Notes: generated by a model not told the origin, from the letters alone. A DNA stretch of 64,000 bases from Burkholderiaceae bacterium (GCA_024235955.1 JACKLJ010000003.1:310001-374000), one strand, 5' to 3'; shown: positions 44,796 through 53,094, numbered from the stretch's first letter. Numbers and translations are program-made.

Positions 44796-46004
44796 ATGAG
44801 CAAGCAAGTCCAGGACGCCTACATCGTCGCCGCCACGCGCACGCCCATCGGCAAGTCGCACAAGGGCTATTTCAGGAACACCCGGCCGGACGACCTGCTG
44901 GCCACCACGCTGCGCGCGGCGCTGGCGCAGGCGCCCGGGCTGGATCCGGTGGCCATCGAGGACATCATCTGCGGCTGCGCCATTCCCGAGGCGCAGCAGG
45001 GCCTGAACGTGGCGCGCGTGGCCGGTGTGCTGGCCGGGCTGCCCAAGAGCGTGGGCGGCATCACGGTGAACCGCTTCTGCGCCTCCGGCCTGTCGGCGGT
45101 GCAGATGGCGGCCGACCGCATCCGCGTGGGCGAGGCCGACGTGATGATCGCCGCCGGCGTGGAAAGCATGAGCATGGTGCCGATGATGGGCAACGCGCCC
45201 AGCCTGTCGCCCGCCATCTTTGCCGACACGAACAACGTGGACGAGTACGGCATCGCCTACGGCATGGGCCTGACGGCCGAGAAGGTGGCGCAGCAGTGGA
45301 AGGTGAGCCGCGAGGCGCAGGACGCCTTCGCCGTGCAGTCCAACCAGCGCGCGGCGGCGGCCATCGCGGCCGGCGAGTTCAAGGACGAGATCACGCCCAT
45401 CACCGTGACCGAACGCAGCGTCGACCTGAAGACCACCAAAGTGGCCCTGGCCGAGCGCGTGGTCGACATCGACGAAGGCCCGCGTCCCGACACCTCGATG
45501 GAAGGCCTGGCCAGACTGCGCACCGTGTTCGCCGCGCGCGGCAGCGTGACGGCCGGCAACAGCAGCCAGACCAGCGACGGCGCTGGCGCGCTGGTCCTGG
45601 CCAGCGAGGCGGCCGTGAAGCGCTTCGGCCTCACGCCGCTGGCGCGCTTCGTCAGCTTTGCCGCCAAGGGCGTGCCGCCGCAGATCATGGGCATCGGACC
45701 GATCGAGGCCATTCCGGCGGCGCTGCGCTACGCCGGCCTGAAGCAGGACGACATGGACTGGATCGAGCTGAACGAGGCCTTCGCCGCCCAGTCGCTGGCG
45801 GTGATGAACACGCTGGGGCTGGATCCGGCCAAGGTCAACCCCATGGGCGGTGCCATCGCGCTCGGCCACCCTCTGGGCGCCACCGGGGCTATCCGTTCGG
45901 CGACAGTGGTGCACGCGCTGCGCCGCCACAATAAGAAGTACGGCATGGTCACCATGTGCGTGGGCATGGGGCAGGGCGCAGCGGGCATTTTCGAGCGCGT
46001 TTGA
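44796..46004 (+). CDS. Acetyl-CoA acyltransferase (thiolase)
   Basis: A 402-residue thiolase. The nucleophile Cys is in NRFCASGLSAVQMA (about residue 95), followed by GNSSQTSDGAGAL, the His in GHPLGATGAIR and the second Cys in MVTMCVGMGQGAAG. It cleaves 3-ketoacyl-CoA to acetyl-CoA and completes the spiral with the preceding genes. CAGGAG at 44782-44787 supports ATG 44796, so its ribosome site lies just outside the DUF559 unit. Confidence 0.96.
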   Translation: MSKQVQDAYIVAATRTPIGKSHKGYFRNTRPDDLLATTLRAALAQAPGLDPVAIEDIICGCAIPEAQQGLNVARVAGVLAGLPKSVGGITVNRFCASGLSAVQMAADRIRVGEADVMIAAGVESMSMVPMMGNAPSLSPAIFADTNNVDEYGIAYGMGLTAEKVAQQWKVSREAQDAFAVQSNQRAAAAIAAGEFKDEITPITVTERSVDLKTTKVALAERVVDIDEGPRPDTSMEGLARLRTVFAARGSVTAGNSSQTSDGAGALVLASEAAVKRFGLTPLARFVSFAAKGVPPQIMGIGPIEAIPAALRYAGLKQDDMDWIELNEAFAAQSLAVMNTLGLDPAKVNPMGGAIALGHPLGATGAIRSATVVHALRRHNKKYGMVTMCVGMGQGAAGIFERV

Positions 46005-46040
46005 GGCGGCCCTGCGGCAGGCGCCGCGCGCAGATCTTTG

Positions 46041-46100
46041 GTGCCAAATTGGCCACCAGCCCAGGCGTGGCGGGCGCAGTCAGCTATTCAATCAGGAGCA
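46041..46100 (+). repeat. Dispersed repeat R1, copy 6 (leader of a thioesterase gene)
   Basis: GTGCCAAATTGGCCACCAGC, CCAGGCGTGGCGGGCGCAGT and CAGCTATTCAATCAGGAGC form a full copy. Its 3' end includes the GGAG that serves as ribosome binding site for ATG 46104. Confidence 0.88.
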
Positions 46101-46103
46101 ATC

Positions 46104-46946
46104 ATGGCGCAGCCTGCCGCCTCGACCGAGCACCCCTTCGACCAGGCCCTGGCGCTGACCGAGCAGGCGCCGGGCGTCTACGCCGGCCAGCCGCACCCTG
46201 CCTACGCCAACATGGTGGGGCCGTTCGGCGGCGTCACCGCGGCGCAGATGCTGCAGGCCGTGATGCAGCACCCCGAGCGGCAGGGCGAGCCGGTGGCGCT
46301 CACCGTCAATTTCGCCGCCGCGCTGCGCGATGCGCCGTTCCGCGTTCAGGCCCGGGCGGCGCGCACCAACCGTTCCACCCAGCACTGGACGGTGTCGCTG
46401 CTGCAGGCGGATGAGAGCGGCGCCGAATCGGCCATGGGCACGGCCACCGCGGTCACCGCCGTGCGCCGCAGCACCTGGAGCGCGGTCGACGCGCCCATGC
46501 CCGCCGTGCCGCGGCCGGCCGACATCCCGCGCCCCACCATGCCGCCGCGCCGCGTGCGCTGGATCGATCGCTACGACATGCGCCCCGTGGCCGGCCACAT
46601 GCCCATGCAGTGGGACGGCACCGAGGCCGACAGCCTCACGCAGCTGTGGATGCGCGACGAGCCGCCGCGCCCGCTCGACTTCCCCGGCCTCACCGCCATG
46701 GCCGACGTGTTCTTCCCCCGCGTCTGGCGCCGCCGCGCCGTGATGACGCCGGTGGGCACGGTGTCGATGACGGTGTACTACCATGCCGGCGGCTGGGAGC
46801 TGGCCTCCACCGCGGACGGCTTCCTGCTGGGGCAGGCGCGCTCGCAGTCCTTCTTCAACGGCTTCTTCGACCAGAGCGCCGAGCTCTGGAACGAAGCCGG
46901 CCAGCTGCTGGCCACCACGCACCAGGTCGTCTACTACAAGGAATGA
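46104..46946 (+). CDS. Acyl-CoA thioesterase, TesB-like
   Basis: A 280-residue double-hotdog thioesterase (4HBT_3 type). The first hotdog has ANMVGPFGGVTAAQMLQAV; the second has GLTAMADVFFPRVW and VGTVSMTVYYHAGGW. It hydrolyses acyl-CoA to free acid and CoA and may relieve CoA trapping during beta-oxidation. ATG 46104 uses GGAG at 46095-46098, which belongs to the R1 copy. It is 99 bases after thiolase. Confidence 0.88.
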   Translation: MAQPAASTEHPFDQALALTEQAPGVYAGQPHPAYANMVGPFGGVTAAQMLQAVMQHPERQGEPVALTVNFAAALRDAPFRVQARAARTNRSTQHWTVSLLQADESGAESAMGTATAVTAVRRSTWSAVDAPMPAVPRPADIPRPTMPPRRVRWIDRYDMRPVAGHMPMQWDGTEADSLTQLWMRDEPPRPLDFPGLTAMADVFFPRVWRRRAVMTPVGTVSMTVYYHAGGWELASTADGFLLGQARSQSFFNGFFDQSAELWNEAGQLLATTHQVVYYKE

Positions 46947-46962
46947 ACGAGGAGCCCACCCC

Positions 46963-47730
46963 ATGACCCAGGACATCCTGCAACACCAGGAAGGCGGCGT
47001 GCTCACGCTCACCTTCAACCGCGTCGAGCGCAAGAACAGTATCAACGTGGCCATGTACGAGGTGCTGGCTACCGCCTTCGAGCAGGGCGCGCAGGACAGC
47101 GCCACGCGCGTGGTCGTGCTGCAGGGGCACGAGACCGTGTTCTCGGCCGGCAACGATATCGACGACTTCCTGCGCAACAAGCCCGCCGGCAAGGATTCGC
47201 CGGTGTTCCGCTTCCTGCGCGGCATCGCCACCTTCCCCAAGCCCGTGATCGCGGCCGTCTGCGGCCCGGCGGTGGGCGTGGGCACCACCATGCTGTTCCA
47301 TTGCGACCTGGTCTACGCCGGCGACAACGCGGCGTTCTCCATGCCCTTCGTCAACCTCGGCCTGTGCCCGGAGGCGGCTTCCAGCCTGCTGGTGCCGCGC
47401 ATGTTCGGCATGCACCGCGCAGCCGAGGCGCTGCTGCTGGGCGAGCCCTTCTTCGCCGAGGCCGCGCTGGAAGTCGGCCTGGCCAACCGCGTGGTCGCGC
47501 CCGCCGAATGCAACGCGCTGGCGCGGGCCCAGGCGCTCAAGCTGGCCGCCAAGCCGCTGGCCAGCCTGATGACCACCAAGCAGCTCATGAAGGGCAGCCA
47601 ACAGGAAGCCGTGCTGCGCCAGATGGACGAGGAGGGCGCGCACTTCGGCCGCATGCTCGGCGAACCCGCCGCCCGCGAAGCCATGACTGCCTTCATGGAA
47701 AAGCGCAAGCCGGACTTCAGCAACTGCTGA
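46963..47730 (+). CDS. Enoyl-CoA hydratase
   Basis: A 255-residue crotonase-family protein. The oxyanion-hole segments are VFSAGNDIDDFL and AAVCGPAVGVGTTMLFHCDL; VNLGLCPEAASSLLVPRM carries the usual acidic residue region (here Pro-Glu). It hydrates 2-enoyl-CoA and complements the fusion protein. ATG 46963 has GAGGAGCC upstream. Beyond its stop lies a second, out-of-place enoyl-CoA hydratase C-terminus. Confidence 0.92.
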   Translation: MTQDILQHQEGGVLTLTFNRVERKNSINVAMYEVLATAFEQGAQDSATRVVVLQGHETVFSAGNDIDDFLRNKPAGKDSPVFRFLRGIATFPKPVIAAVCGPAVGVGTTMLFHCDLVYAGDNAAFSMPFVNLGLCPEAASSLLVPRMFGMHRAAEALLLGEPFFAEAALEVGLANRVVAPAECNALARAQALKLAAKPLASLMTTKQLMKGSQQEAVLRQMDEEGAHFGRMLGEPAAREAMTAFMEKRKPDFSNC

Positions 47731-47772
47731 AGGCCGCCGCCGCGTCAGCGGCGGGACCGCGAAGCGGTGCGC

Positions 47773-47816
47773 CAAGCTTTCGCCAAAAGCGCAAGCCGGA
47801 CTTCAAGGGCTTGTGA
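47773..47816 (+). pseudogene. Remnant C-terminus of a second enoyl-CoA hydratase
   Basis: The frame encodes FRQKRKPDFKGL and a stop, mirroring the EKRKPDFSNC end of the intact gene; about 20 bases (AAAGCGCAAGCCGGACTTCA) are identical. It looks like the tail left after deletion between tandem paralogues, or a partial duplication. Confidence 0.6.
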
Positions 47817-47940
47817 CACCCCCCTGAGTCGCTGACGCGCCTTCCCCCCTCTCCTGCGGGAGGGGGGACACCGCCAGTGGCCGGTACAAGCCCGGCCACG
47901 GCGGTCGCTGGCTTGGCCTGCTCCGCGGCCAATTGATGCG
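47816..47940 (+). repeat. GC-rich repeat R2-type, direct copy A
   Basis: It begins ACACCCCCCTGAGTCGC and contains a CCCCCCTC/GAGGGGGG stem, the hairpin GTGGCCGG-TACAAGC-CCGGCCAC and the end GGCCTGCTCCGCGGCC. The same order occurs at 48636-48760. Confidence 0.85.
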
Positions 47941-47975
47941 CCTGGATATCTGCTCTGGCTGCTTCAGTTTGGCAT

Positions 47976-48032
47976 GAAATAGGCCTGCAGCCTTTGTGCG
48001 ATAGGCGCAGGCAGCTATTAAATTTGAAGCTT
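47976..48032 (+). repeat. Dispersed repeat R1, copy 7
   Basis: An intergenic copy: GAAATAGGCCTGCAGCCTTT, then AGGCGCAGGCAGCTATTAAA. It is in the leader of the following thioesterase gene. Confidence 0.88.
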
Positions 48033-48093
48033 TCATGACTTCAGATGGCGGGCCGCCAAACCGGGCCACAGCACGCGCGACAATGCCTGCACC

Positions 48094-48579
48094 ATGAGCA
48101 AGCACCCGCCCACGCCGCCCCAGCCCTTCGAAGCCGAGTTCGTCGACGGCGTCCGCCATATCTTCGAAGAGCGCATCGTCTTCAACAAGCTGCTGGGGCT
48201 GAAGCTGATCGATGTGGCGGCCGACCACGTGCTCGGCCGGGTGGACATGCGGCCCGAGCTAGTGGGCCACTTCAGCTACAACCGCATGCACGGCGGCGTG
48301 ATCAGCGCCACGCTCGACGCCATGGGCGGCATCGCCGTCATGGCCGCCATCGGTGCCCGCCACATGGACGAGCCGCCGGCCAAACGGCTGGAGCGCTTCC
48401 TCAAGCTCGGCACCATCGACCTGCGCATCGACTACCTGCGCCCCGGCATCGGCGAGTACTTCACCGCCCACGCCGAAGTCATGCGCCTGGGCTCGCGCGT
48501 CGCCACCACCCGCATGGAATTCCGCGACGCCGAGGGCAAGCTGATTTCCACGGGATCCGGGGCGTATATCGTGTCGTGA
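48094..48579 (+). CDS. PaaI-like hotdog thioesterase
   Basis: A 161-residue single-hotdog protein with the motif SYNRMHGGVISATLDAMGG (HGG with catalytic Asp), followed by TIDLRIDYLRPG and EVMRLGSRVATTRMEF. The family hydrolyses small acyl-CoAs. It is flanked on both sides by direct R2-type repeats (47816-47940 and 48636-48760), so the gene may sit in a recombination-prone cassette. Confidence 0.88.
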   Translation: MSKHPPTPPQPFEAEFVDGVRHIFEERIVFNKLLGLKLIDVAADHVLGRVDMRPELVGHFSYNRMHGGVISATLDAMGGIAVMAAIGARHMDEPPAKRLERFLKLGTIDLRIDYLRPGIGEYFTAHAEVMRLGSRVATTRMEFRDAEGKLISTGSGAYIVS

Positions 48580-48635
48580 ACAGGCCCACCCCCAGGCTCC
48601 ACTCGCTTCGCGATGTTTCGCCACTGGGATCGGGA

Positions 48636-48760
48636 ACACCCCCCTGAGTCGCCTTCGGCGCCTTCCCCCCTCTCGTTCCGAAGGGGGGACAACGCCAGTG
48701 CTCGGTACAAGCCCGAGCACGGCGTTCACTTGCATGGCCTGCTCCGCGGCCTCTTGGGCG
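48636..48760 (+). repeat. GC-rich repeat R2-type, direct copy B
   Basis: Same order as copy A, with the hairpin GTGCTCGG-TACAAGC-CCGAGCAC. The two stem positions that differ from copy A change on both arms, so pairing is kept. Confidence 0.85.
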
Positions 48761-49030
48761 CGCCAGAACTGGCCGAGTCGCCATTCTTCAGGTCGGGGCC
48801 GAGCGAAGCGACGGCCCGTGTTCTCCTCATCCCCTCTGGCCGTGCCGAGAAGCGCAGGGCGTGGGGCGGGCATGGGCTGCGCAGCAAGCCCATGCTTCGT
48901 GCTCTGACTCGCTGCGGCTGTTTGAGCGGAGCGCCCTTTGGGGCGCGCAGCGAGTTCCGCAGCGCCGCCCCAGGGCCGAGCATCGCAGGTTGCCCGCAGC
49001 GAAGCGAAGGGACACGGCAAGTGGGGTCGC

Positions 49031-49054
49031 CTTTCTTTGGCGAGTCAAAGAAAG
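49031..49054. repeat. 9-bp stem-loop in the repeat island
   Basis: CTTTCTTTG and CAAAGAAAG are perfect arms over 6 bases, followed by the palindromic GC stretch GCGCCGCCGGGCGC. The type is common in multicopy intergenic repeats of related bacteria. Confidence 0.7.
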
Positions 49055-49106
49055 AAACTGCGCCGCCGGGCGCACATCCCGGCCTCCAGCGCCACCAAAG
49101 ACACTA

Positions 49107-49158
49107 CGCTTTCAATAGCTGCCTGCGCCCGCCACGCCTGGTCAAAACACTGATTTCA
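49107..49158 (-). repeat. Dispersed repeat R1, copy 8
   Basis: On the minus strand it reads GGCGTGGCGGGCGCAGGCAG followed by CTATTGAAAG. It is inverted relative to copy 9, about 190 bases away. Confidence 0.85.
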
Positions 49159-49261
49159 TTCAAAAAACCAAGGGCCGGCCGCAACTGCGGACAGGCGCGT
49201 GCCCGCGCCAAAGGCGCCCCACAGGACAAGCCGGCTGGCGATTGAAAGGAGTGCCAGGCAG

Positions 49262-49310
49262 GCTTCCACAAGCCTGTCCTGAGCCTGCCGAAGGGCTCAG
49301 TCCGAATGTC
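49262..49310. repeat. Short interspersed palindromic repeat (GCCTGTCCTGAGCC type)
   Basis: AAGCCTGTCCTGAGCCTGCC is followed by GAAGGGCTCAG; CTGAGCC/GGCTCAG pair. This sequence type recurs across many proteobacterial genomes according to general knowledge. Confidence 0.7.
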
Positions 49311-49342
49311 GGGTGTCGTTCAGGCAGAAAAAGAAGCTACGA

Positions 49343-49400
49343 GAAAACAAGCCGCCAGCCCTTTCGTGGCGGGCGCAGGCAGCTCTCATTTGAAGAGCAA
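49343..49400 (+). repeat. Dispersed repeat R1, copy 9
   Basis: GCCGCCAGCCCTTTCGTGGC, then GGGCGCAGGCAGCTCTCATT and a weak terminal hairpin. It lies just beyond the 3' end of yciA. Confidence 0.88.
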
Positions 49401-49447
49401 ACGGAAGTCGCTTGACCGTTGGCTCGCGTCCGCCAGCACAGGCTGGC

Positions 49448-49915
49448 TCAGCCTTCCAGCTGCGCCTTCGGCACAGGCCGCGGCTTGCCCTCGTCGTCGA
49501 TGGCGACGTAGGTCAGCGTGGCCTCGGTCACCTTGATGTAGCGCCCCTGGTTGTTGAAGCGCTCGGCGTACACGCCCACGTTCACCGTCATCGACGTGCG
49601 GCCGATGCGCTCCATCTTGGCGTAGAAGGACAGGATGTCACCCACCCGCACCGGCGCCTTGAAGATGAACTGGTTCACCGCCACCGTGGCCATGCGCCCC
49701 TGCGCGTAGCGGGCCGGCAGCACCGAGCCCGCCAGATCCACCTGCGCCATCACCCAGCCGCCGAAGATGTCGCCGTTGGCGTTGGCATCGCCCGGCAGCG
49801 GGATCACCTTGAGCACCAGCACGTGATCGTCGGGCACGGAGGCCTCGGGCGCGTCCACCGGCCTGGTGTTGGGCGCGCGCAGATGGCTGGTGACGGAGCT
49901 TGACAAGTGGGACAT
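49448..49915 (-). CDS. yciA: YciA-like acyl-CoA thioesterase
   Basis: A 155-residue hotdog thioesterase. The catalytic segment NANGDIFGGWVMAQVDLAG is the YciA signature; ATVAVNQFIFKAPVRVGD follows. YciA enzymes hydrolyse a broad range of acyl-CoAs and are hexameric. ATG 49915 is preferred to a GTG at 49921. It is divergent from the Atm1-type ABC gene, with only 41 bases between starts. Confidence 0.92.
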   Translation of the reverse strand: MSHLSSSVTSHLRAPNTRPVDAPEASVPDDHVLVLKVIPLPGDANANGDIFGGWVMAQVDLAGSVLPARYAQGRMATVAVNQFIFKAPVRVGDILSFYAKMERIGRTSMTVNVGVYAERFNNQGRYIKVTEATLTYVAIDDEGKPRPVPKAQLEG

Positions 49916-49956
49916 GGGCACAATCTGACAGAAAAACGCTGAAGGGATTTTCCACC

Positions 49957-51822
49957 ATGCGCGGCTACGGCGAGCGCTCTGCCCAATTACCCCTGCCCGA
50001 CGCGGCGGCCGGCCCGCGCTCGGACTGGCGCACGCTCGGGCGCCTGCTGCCCTACCTGTGGCAGTACAAGTGGCGCGTGGGCGCTGCGCTGGCCTTCGTG
50101 ATCGGGGCCAAGGTGGCCAACGTGGGCGTGCCGGTGCTGCTGAAGCACCTGGTCGACGCCATGACCCTCAAGCCCGGTGAGCCGGCGTCGCTGCTGGTGG
50201 TGCCGGTGGGGCTGCTGCTGGCCTACGGGCTGCTGCGGCTGACGACCTCGCTGTTCACCGAACTGCGCGAACTGGTGTTCTCCAAGGCCACGCAGGGCGC
50301 CAGCCGGCAGATCGCGCTGCAGACCTTCGAGCACCTGCACGCGCTCAGCCTGCGCTTCCACCTGGAGCGGCAGACCGGCGGCATGACGCGCGACATCGAG
50401 CGCGGCGTGCGCGGCATCGAGTCGCTGGTGTCGTTCTCGCTGTACTCCATCGTGCCGACCATCGTCGAGGTGGTGATGGTGCTGACCATCCTGGCGGTGA
50501 AGTTCGACCCCGGTTTTGCCTGGATCACCGGCGCCGCGCTGGTGCTGTACATCGCCTTCACGGTGGTCGTGACCGAGTGGCGCACGCAGTTCCGGCGCCT
50601 GGCCAACGAGGCCGATTCCAGCGCGCACACCAAGGCCATCGATTCGCTGCTGAACTACGAGACCGTCAAGTACTTCAACAACGAGGCCTTCGAATCGCGC
50701 CGCTACGACGAGAGCCTGCAGCGGCTGCGCAGCGCGCGGCTGAAGAGCCAGAGCACGCTGTCCATGCTCAACACCGGGCAGCAGCTGATCATCGCCGTCG
50801 GCCTGGTGGCGATGCTGTGGCGCGCCACCCAGGGCGTGGCCGACGGCCGCATGACGCTGGGCGACCTGGTGATGGTCAACGCCTTCATGATCCAGCTCTA
50901 CATCCCGCTCAACTTTCTGGGCGTGATCTACCGCGAGATCAAGCAGAACCTCACCGATCTCGACAAGATGTTCACGCTGATGGACCGCGCGCAGGAAGTG
51001 GCCGACGTGCCCGGCGCGAAGCCGCTGGCCACCGACGGGCCGGTGGACGTGCGCTTCGAGGACGTGCACTTCGGTTACGAGCCGGCGCGCGAGATCCTGC
51101 ACGGCGTGAGCTTCCATATCCCGGCCGGCAAGACGGTGGCGGTGGTGGGGCCTTCCGGCGCGGGCAAGTCCACGCTGGCACGGCTGCTGTACCGCTTCTA
51201 CGACGTGACGGGCGGCGACATCCGGATCGCAGGCCAGGACATCCGGCAGGTCACGCAGGCCAGCGTACGCGCGGCCATCGGCATCGTGCCGCAGGACACG
51301 GTGCTGTTCAACGACACCGTGGCCTACAACATCCGCTACGGCCGCCCCGGTGCCAGCGACGCCGAGGTGGAGCAGGCCGCGCGCGCCGCGCACATCCACG
51401 ACTTCATCGCCGGCACGCCCAGGGGCTACGCCACCATGGTGGGCGAGCGGGGGCTGAAGCTGTCGGGCGGCGAGAAGCAGCGCGTGGCCATCGCCCGCAC
51501 GCTGCTGAAGGACCCGCCGGTGCTGATCTTCGACGAGGCCACCAGCGCGCTGGATTCGCGCAACGAGCGCGCCATCCAGGCCGAGCTGCGCAGCGCCGCG
51601 CGCGGCAAGACCACGCTGGTGATCGCGCACCGCCTGTCCACGGTGGTGGACGCGCACGAGATCCTGGTCATGGAGGCCGGCCGCATCATCGAGCGCGGCA
51701 CGCACGCCCAGTTGCTGGCTGCCCGCGGCCGCTACGCCGACATGTGGGCACTGCAACAGAGCGCGGAGCGCACCGATGACGGGCGCGCACCCAGCGAAGG
51801 GGCGGCCCTGGTGCATGGATGA
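49957..51822 (+). CDS. Atm1/HMT1-type ABC exporter
   Basis: A 621-residue half-transporter: six membrane helices (about 40-330), then the ATPase. Walker A is GPSGAGKSTLARLLYRFYD (near 398), the signature is LKLSGGEKQRVAIARTLL, Walker B is VLIFDEATSALD and the switch is VIAHRLSTVVDA. NYETVKYFNNEAFE in the membrane part is the Atm1-family marker. The family exports glutathione-linked sulfur or metal complexes. ATG 49957 has GAAGGGA upstream; an in-frame 49900 start is unlikely. Confidence 0.93.
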   Translation: MRGYGERSAQLPLPDAAAGPRSDWRTLGRLLPYLWQYKWRVGAALAFVIGAKVANVGVPVLLKHLVDAMTLKPGEPASLLVVPVGLLLAYGLLRLTTSLFTELRELVFSKATQGASRQIALQTFEHLHALSLRFHLERQTGGMTRDIERGVRGIESLVSFSLYSIVPTIVEVVMVLTILAVKFDPGFAWITGAALVLYIAFTVVVTEWRTQFRRLANEADSSAHTKAIDSLLNYETVKYFNNEAFESRRYDESLQRLRSARLKSQSTLSMLNTGQQLIIAVGLVAMLWRATQGVADGRMTLGDLVMVNAFMIQLYIPLNFLGVIYREIKQNLTDLDKMFTLMDRAQEVADVPGAKPLATDGPVDVRFEDVHFGYEPAREILHGVSFHIPAGKTVAVVGPSGAGKSTLARLLYRFYDVTGGDIRIAGQDIRQVTQASVRAAIGIVPQDTVLFNDTVAYNIRYGRPGASDAEVEQAARAAHIHDFIAGTPRGYATMVGERGLKLSGGEKQRVAIARTLLKDPPVLIFDEATSALDSRNERAIQAELRSAARGKTTLVIAHRLSTVVDAHEILVMEAGRIIERGTHAQLLAARGRYADMWALQQSAERTDDGRAPSEGAALVHG

Positions 51823-52022
51823 GGAGCCGGTGCGCCAACTCCGGGCGCAGGGTGGCTGGCGCGCTTGATTTGCTGGTGGGCAAGATGCTGGGGCGTGGGA
51901 GCTTGTAGGATGGTCATGGTGATCCGGTCCGGGGTGCCTGGCCTCGACCGTTGACGCATCGCCATGCACGCAACCCCTCGAACGGGTGGCATGTTCCCTG
52001 CATGAACCCAGGGTTTCCCGGG

Positions 52023-52050
52023 TTAACCCTGAACGCGAGCACCCTACAAT
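52023..52050 (+). promoter_or_regulatory. Candidate gltI promoter
   Basis: TTAACC (52023-52028) and TACAAT (52045-52050) are 16 bases apart. The -35 overlaps the palindrome GGGTTAACCC, which could be an operator. Confidence 0.5.
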
Positions 52051-52057
52051 TTCGTTG

Positions 52058-52080
52058 AGTGGGTTCCATAAGCACCCACT
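52058..52080 (+). other. gltI leader hairpin
   Basis: AGTGGGT (52058-52064) pairs with ACCCACT (52074-52080), then TTCTTTTCT. It lies between the promoter and the ribosome binding site (AAAGGAAA) and could stabilise or attenuate the message. Confidence 0.45.
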
Positions 52081-52105
52081 TCTTTTCTAGCAAAGGAAAC
52101 CATCC

Positions 52106-53002
52106 ATGAAGAAGCACTTGCTGGCGCTCACCTTTTTCTCGCTGGCCGCCGCCGGCGCCATGGCGCAGACCCCCGACACGCTCGCCAAGATCAAGGAGCG
52201 CGGCGCCGTCAACCTGGGCGTGCGCGATTCCTCGGGCCTGGCCTTCACGGTGGGTGGCGGCAAATACGTTGGCTTCCACACCGAGATGGCCGAGCGCATC
52301 GTCGATGACATCGGCAAGCAGCTGGGCACCAAGCTGAAGATCAACTACCAGCCGATCACCTCGCAGAACCGCATTCCGCTGATCCAGAACGGCACCATCG
52401 ACTTCGAGTGCGGATCCACCACCAACAACAAGGGCCGCCAGAAGGACGTGGACTTCGCCTACACCACCTATGTGGAAGAAGTGCGCATGGCCGTCAAGGC
52501 CAACTCCGGCATCAAGTCCATCAAGGACCTGAACGGCAAGACCGTGGCCACCACCACCGGCACCACCAGCGTGCAGACGCTGCGCAAGAACGAGCGCGCC
52601 AACGGCATCGACTTCAAGGAAGTCATGGGAAAGGACCACGCCGACAGCTTCCTGCTGCTGGAGTCCGGCCGTGCCGACGCCTTCGTGATGGACGGCTCGA
52701 TCCTGGCCAAGAACATCGCCACCTCCAAGAACCCGAAGGACTTCGCCATCGTCGGCGAGACGCTGTCGGTGGAGCCTATCGCCTGCATGCTGCCCAAGGG
52801 CGACGCCAAGCTGAAGAAGGCCGTGGACGACAGCATCGTCCGCCAGATCAAGGATGGTTCGCTGGCCAAGCTGTACGACAAGTGGTTCATGCAGCCGATT
52901 CCGCCCAGCAACATGGCCCTGAACATGCCGGCCTCCGAAAGCACCAAGGCCGCCTGGGCCAACCCGAACGACAAGCCTATGGAAGACTACGGCAACAAGT
53001 GA
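52106..53002 (+). CDS. gltI: Glutamate/aspartate ABC transporter binding protein
   Basis: A 298-residue periplasmic protein with a signal peptide (HLLALTFFSLAAAGAMAQ). The amino-acid binding fold (SBP_bac_3) shows RIPLIQNGTIDFECGSTTNN and VATTTGTTSVQTLRK, close to GltI/DEBP. It delivers acidic amino acids to GltJK-L. A strong hairpin follows the stop. Substrate by family resemblance. Confidence 0.93.
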   Translation: MKKHLLALTFFSLAAAGAMAQTPDTLAKIKERGAVNLGVRDSSGLAFTVGGGKYVGFHTEMAERIVDDIGKQLGTKLKINYQPITSQNRIPLIQNGTIDFECGSTTNNKGRQKDVDFAYTTYVEEVRMAVKANSGIKSIKDLNGKTVATTTGTTSVQTLRKNERANGIDFKEVMGKDHADSFLLLESGRADAFVMDGSILAKNIATSKNPKDFAIVGETLSVEPIACMLPKGDAKLKKAVDDSIVRQIKDGSLAKLYDKWFMQPIPPSNMALNMPASESTKAAWANPNDKPMEDYGNK

Positions 53003-53025
53003 TCCTGCCCATGGCATGAGACCTG

Positions 53026-53054
53026 CAACGCCCACCCCCCAAGGGTGGGCGTTG
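53026..53054 (+). terminator. Intercistronic 12-bp stem-loop gltI/gltJ
   Basis: CAACGCCCACCC (53026-53037) pairs perfectly with GGGTGGGCGTTG (53043-53054), with TCGTTT after it. It probably protects the gltI message and reduces read-through into gltJKL, giving more binding protein than membrane parts. Confidence 0.8.
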
Positions 53055-53094
53055 TCGTTTGGGCAGACCGCTGGGGCACGGAAGGAGGACCGAC

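Larger units (their letters stand above)
47731..48093. other. 363-base intergenic region
   Basis: Contains a short GC-rich spacer, the hydratase remnant, repeat copy A and R1 copy 7. No intact gene. Confidence 0.7.
48580..49447. other. 868-base repeat island without genes
   Basis: Between two convergent thioesterase genes. In order it has copy B, a 300-base GC-rich stretch (48761-49090) with stem CTTTCTTTG/CAAAGAAAG at 49031-49054, R1 copy 8 (-), a short repeat near 49262-49310 and R1 copy 9 (+). No open frame here has coding character. Confidence 0.75.
51823..52105. other. Intergenic region ahead of gltI
   Basis: 283 bases. No gene. It carries the palindrome GGGTTAACCC (52020-52029), the gltI promoter and a leader hairpin. 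Confidence 0.6.

Noticed and set aside
49107..49400. Inverted R1 pair as ends of a mobile element
   Set aside because: No open frame lies between them, and single R1 copies occur all over the window, so the pairing is probably accidental.
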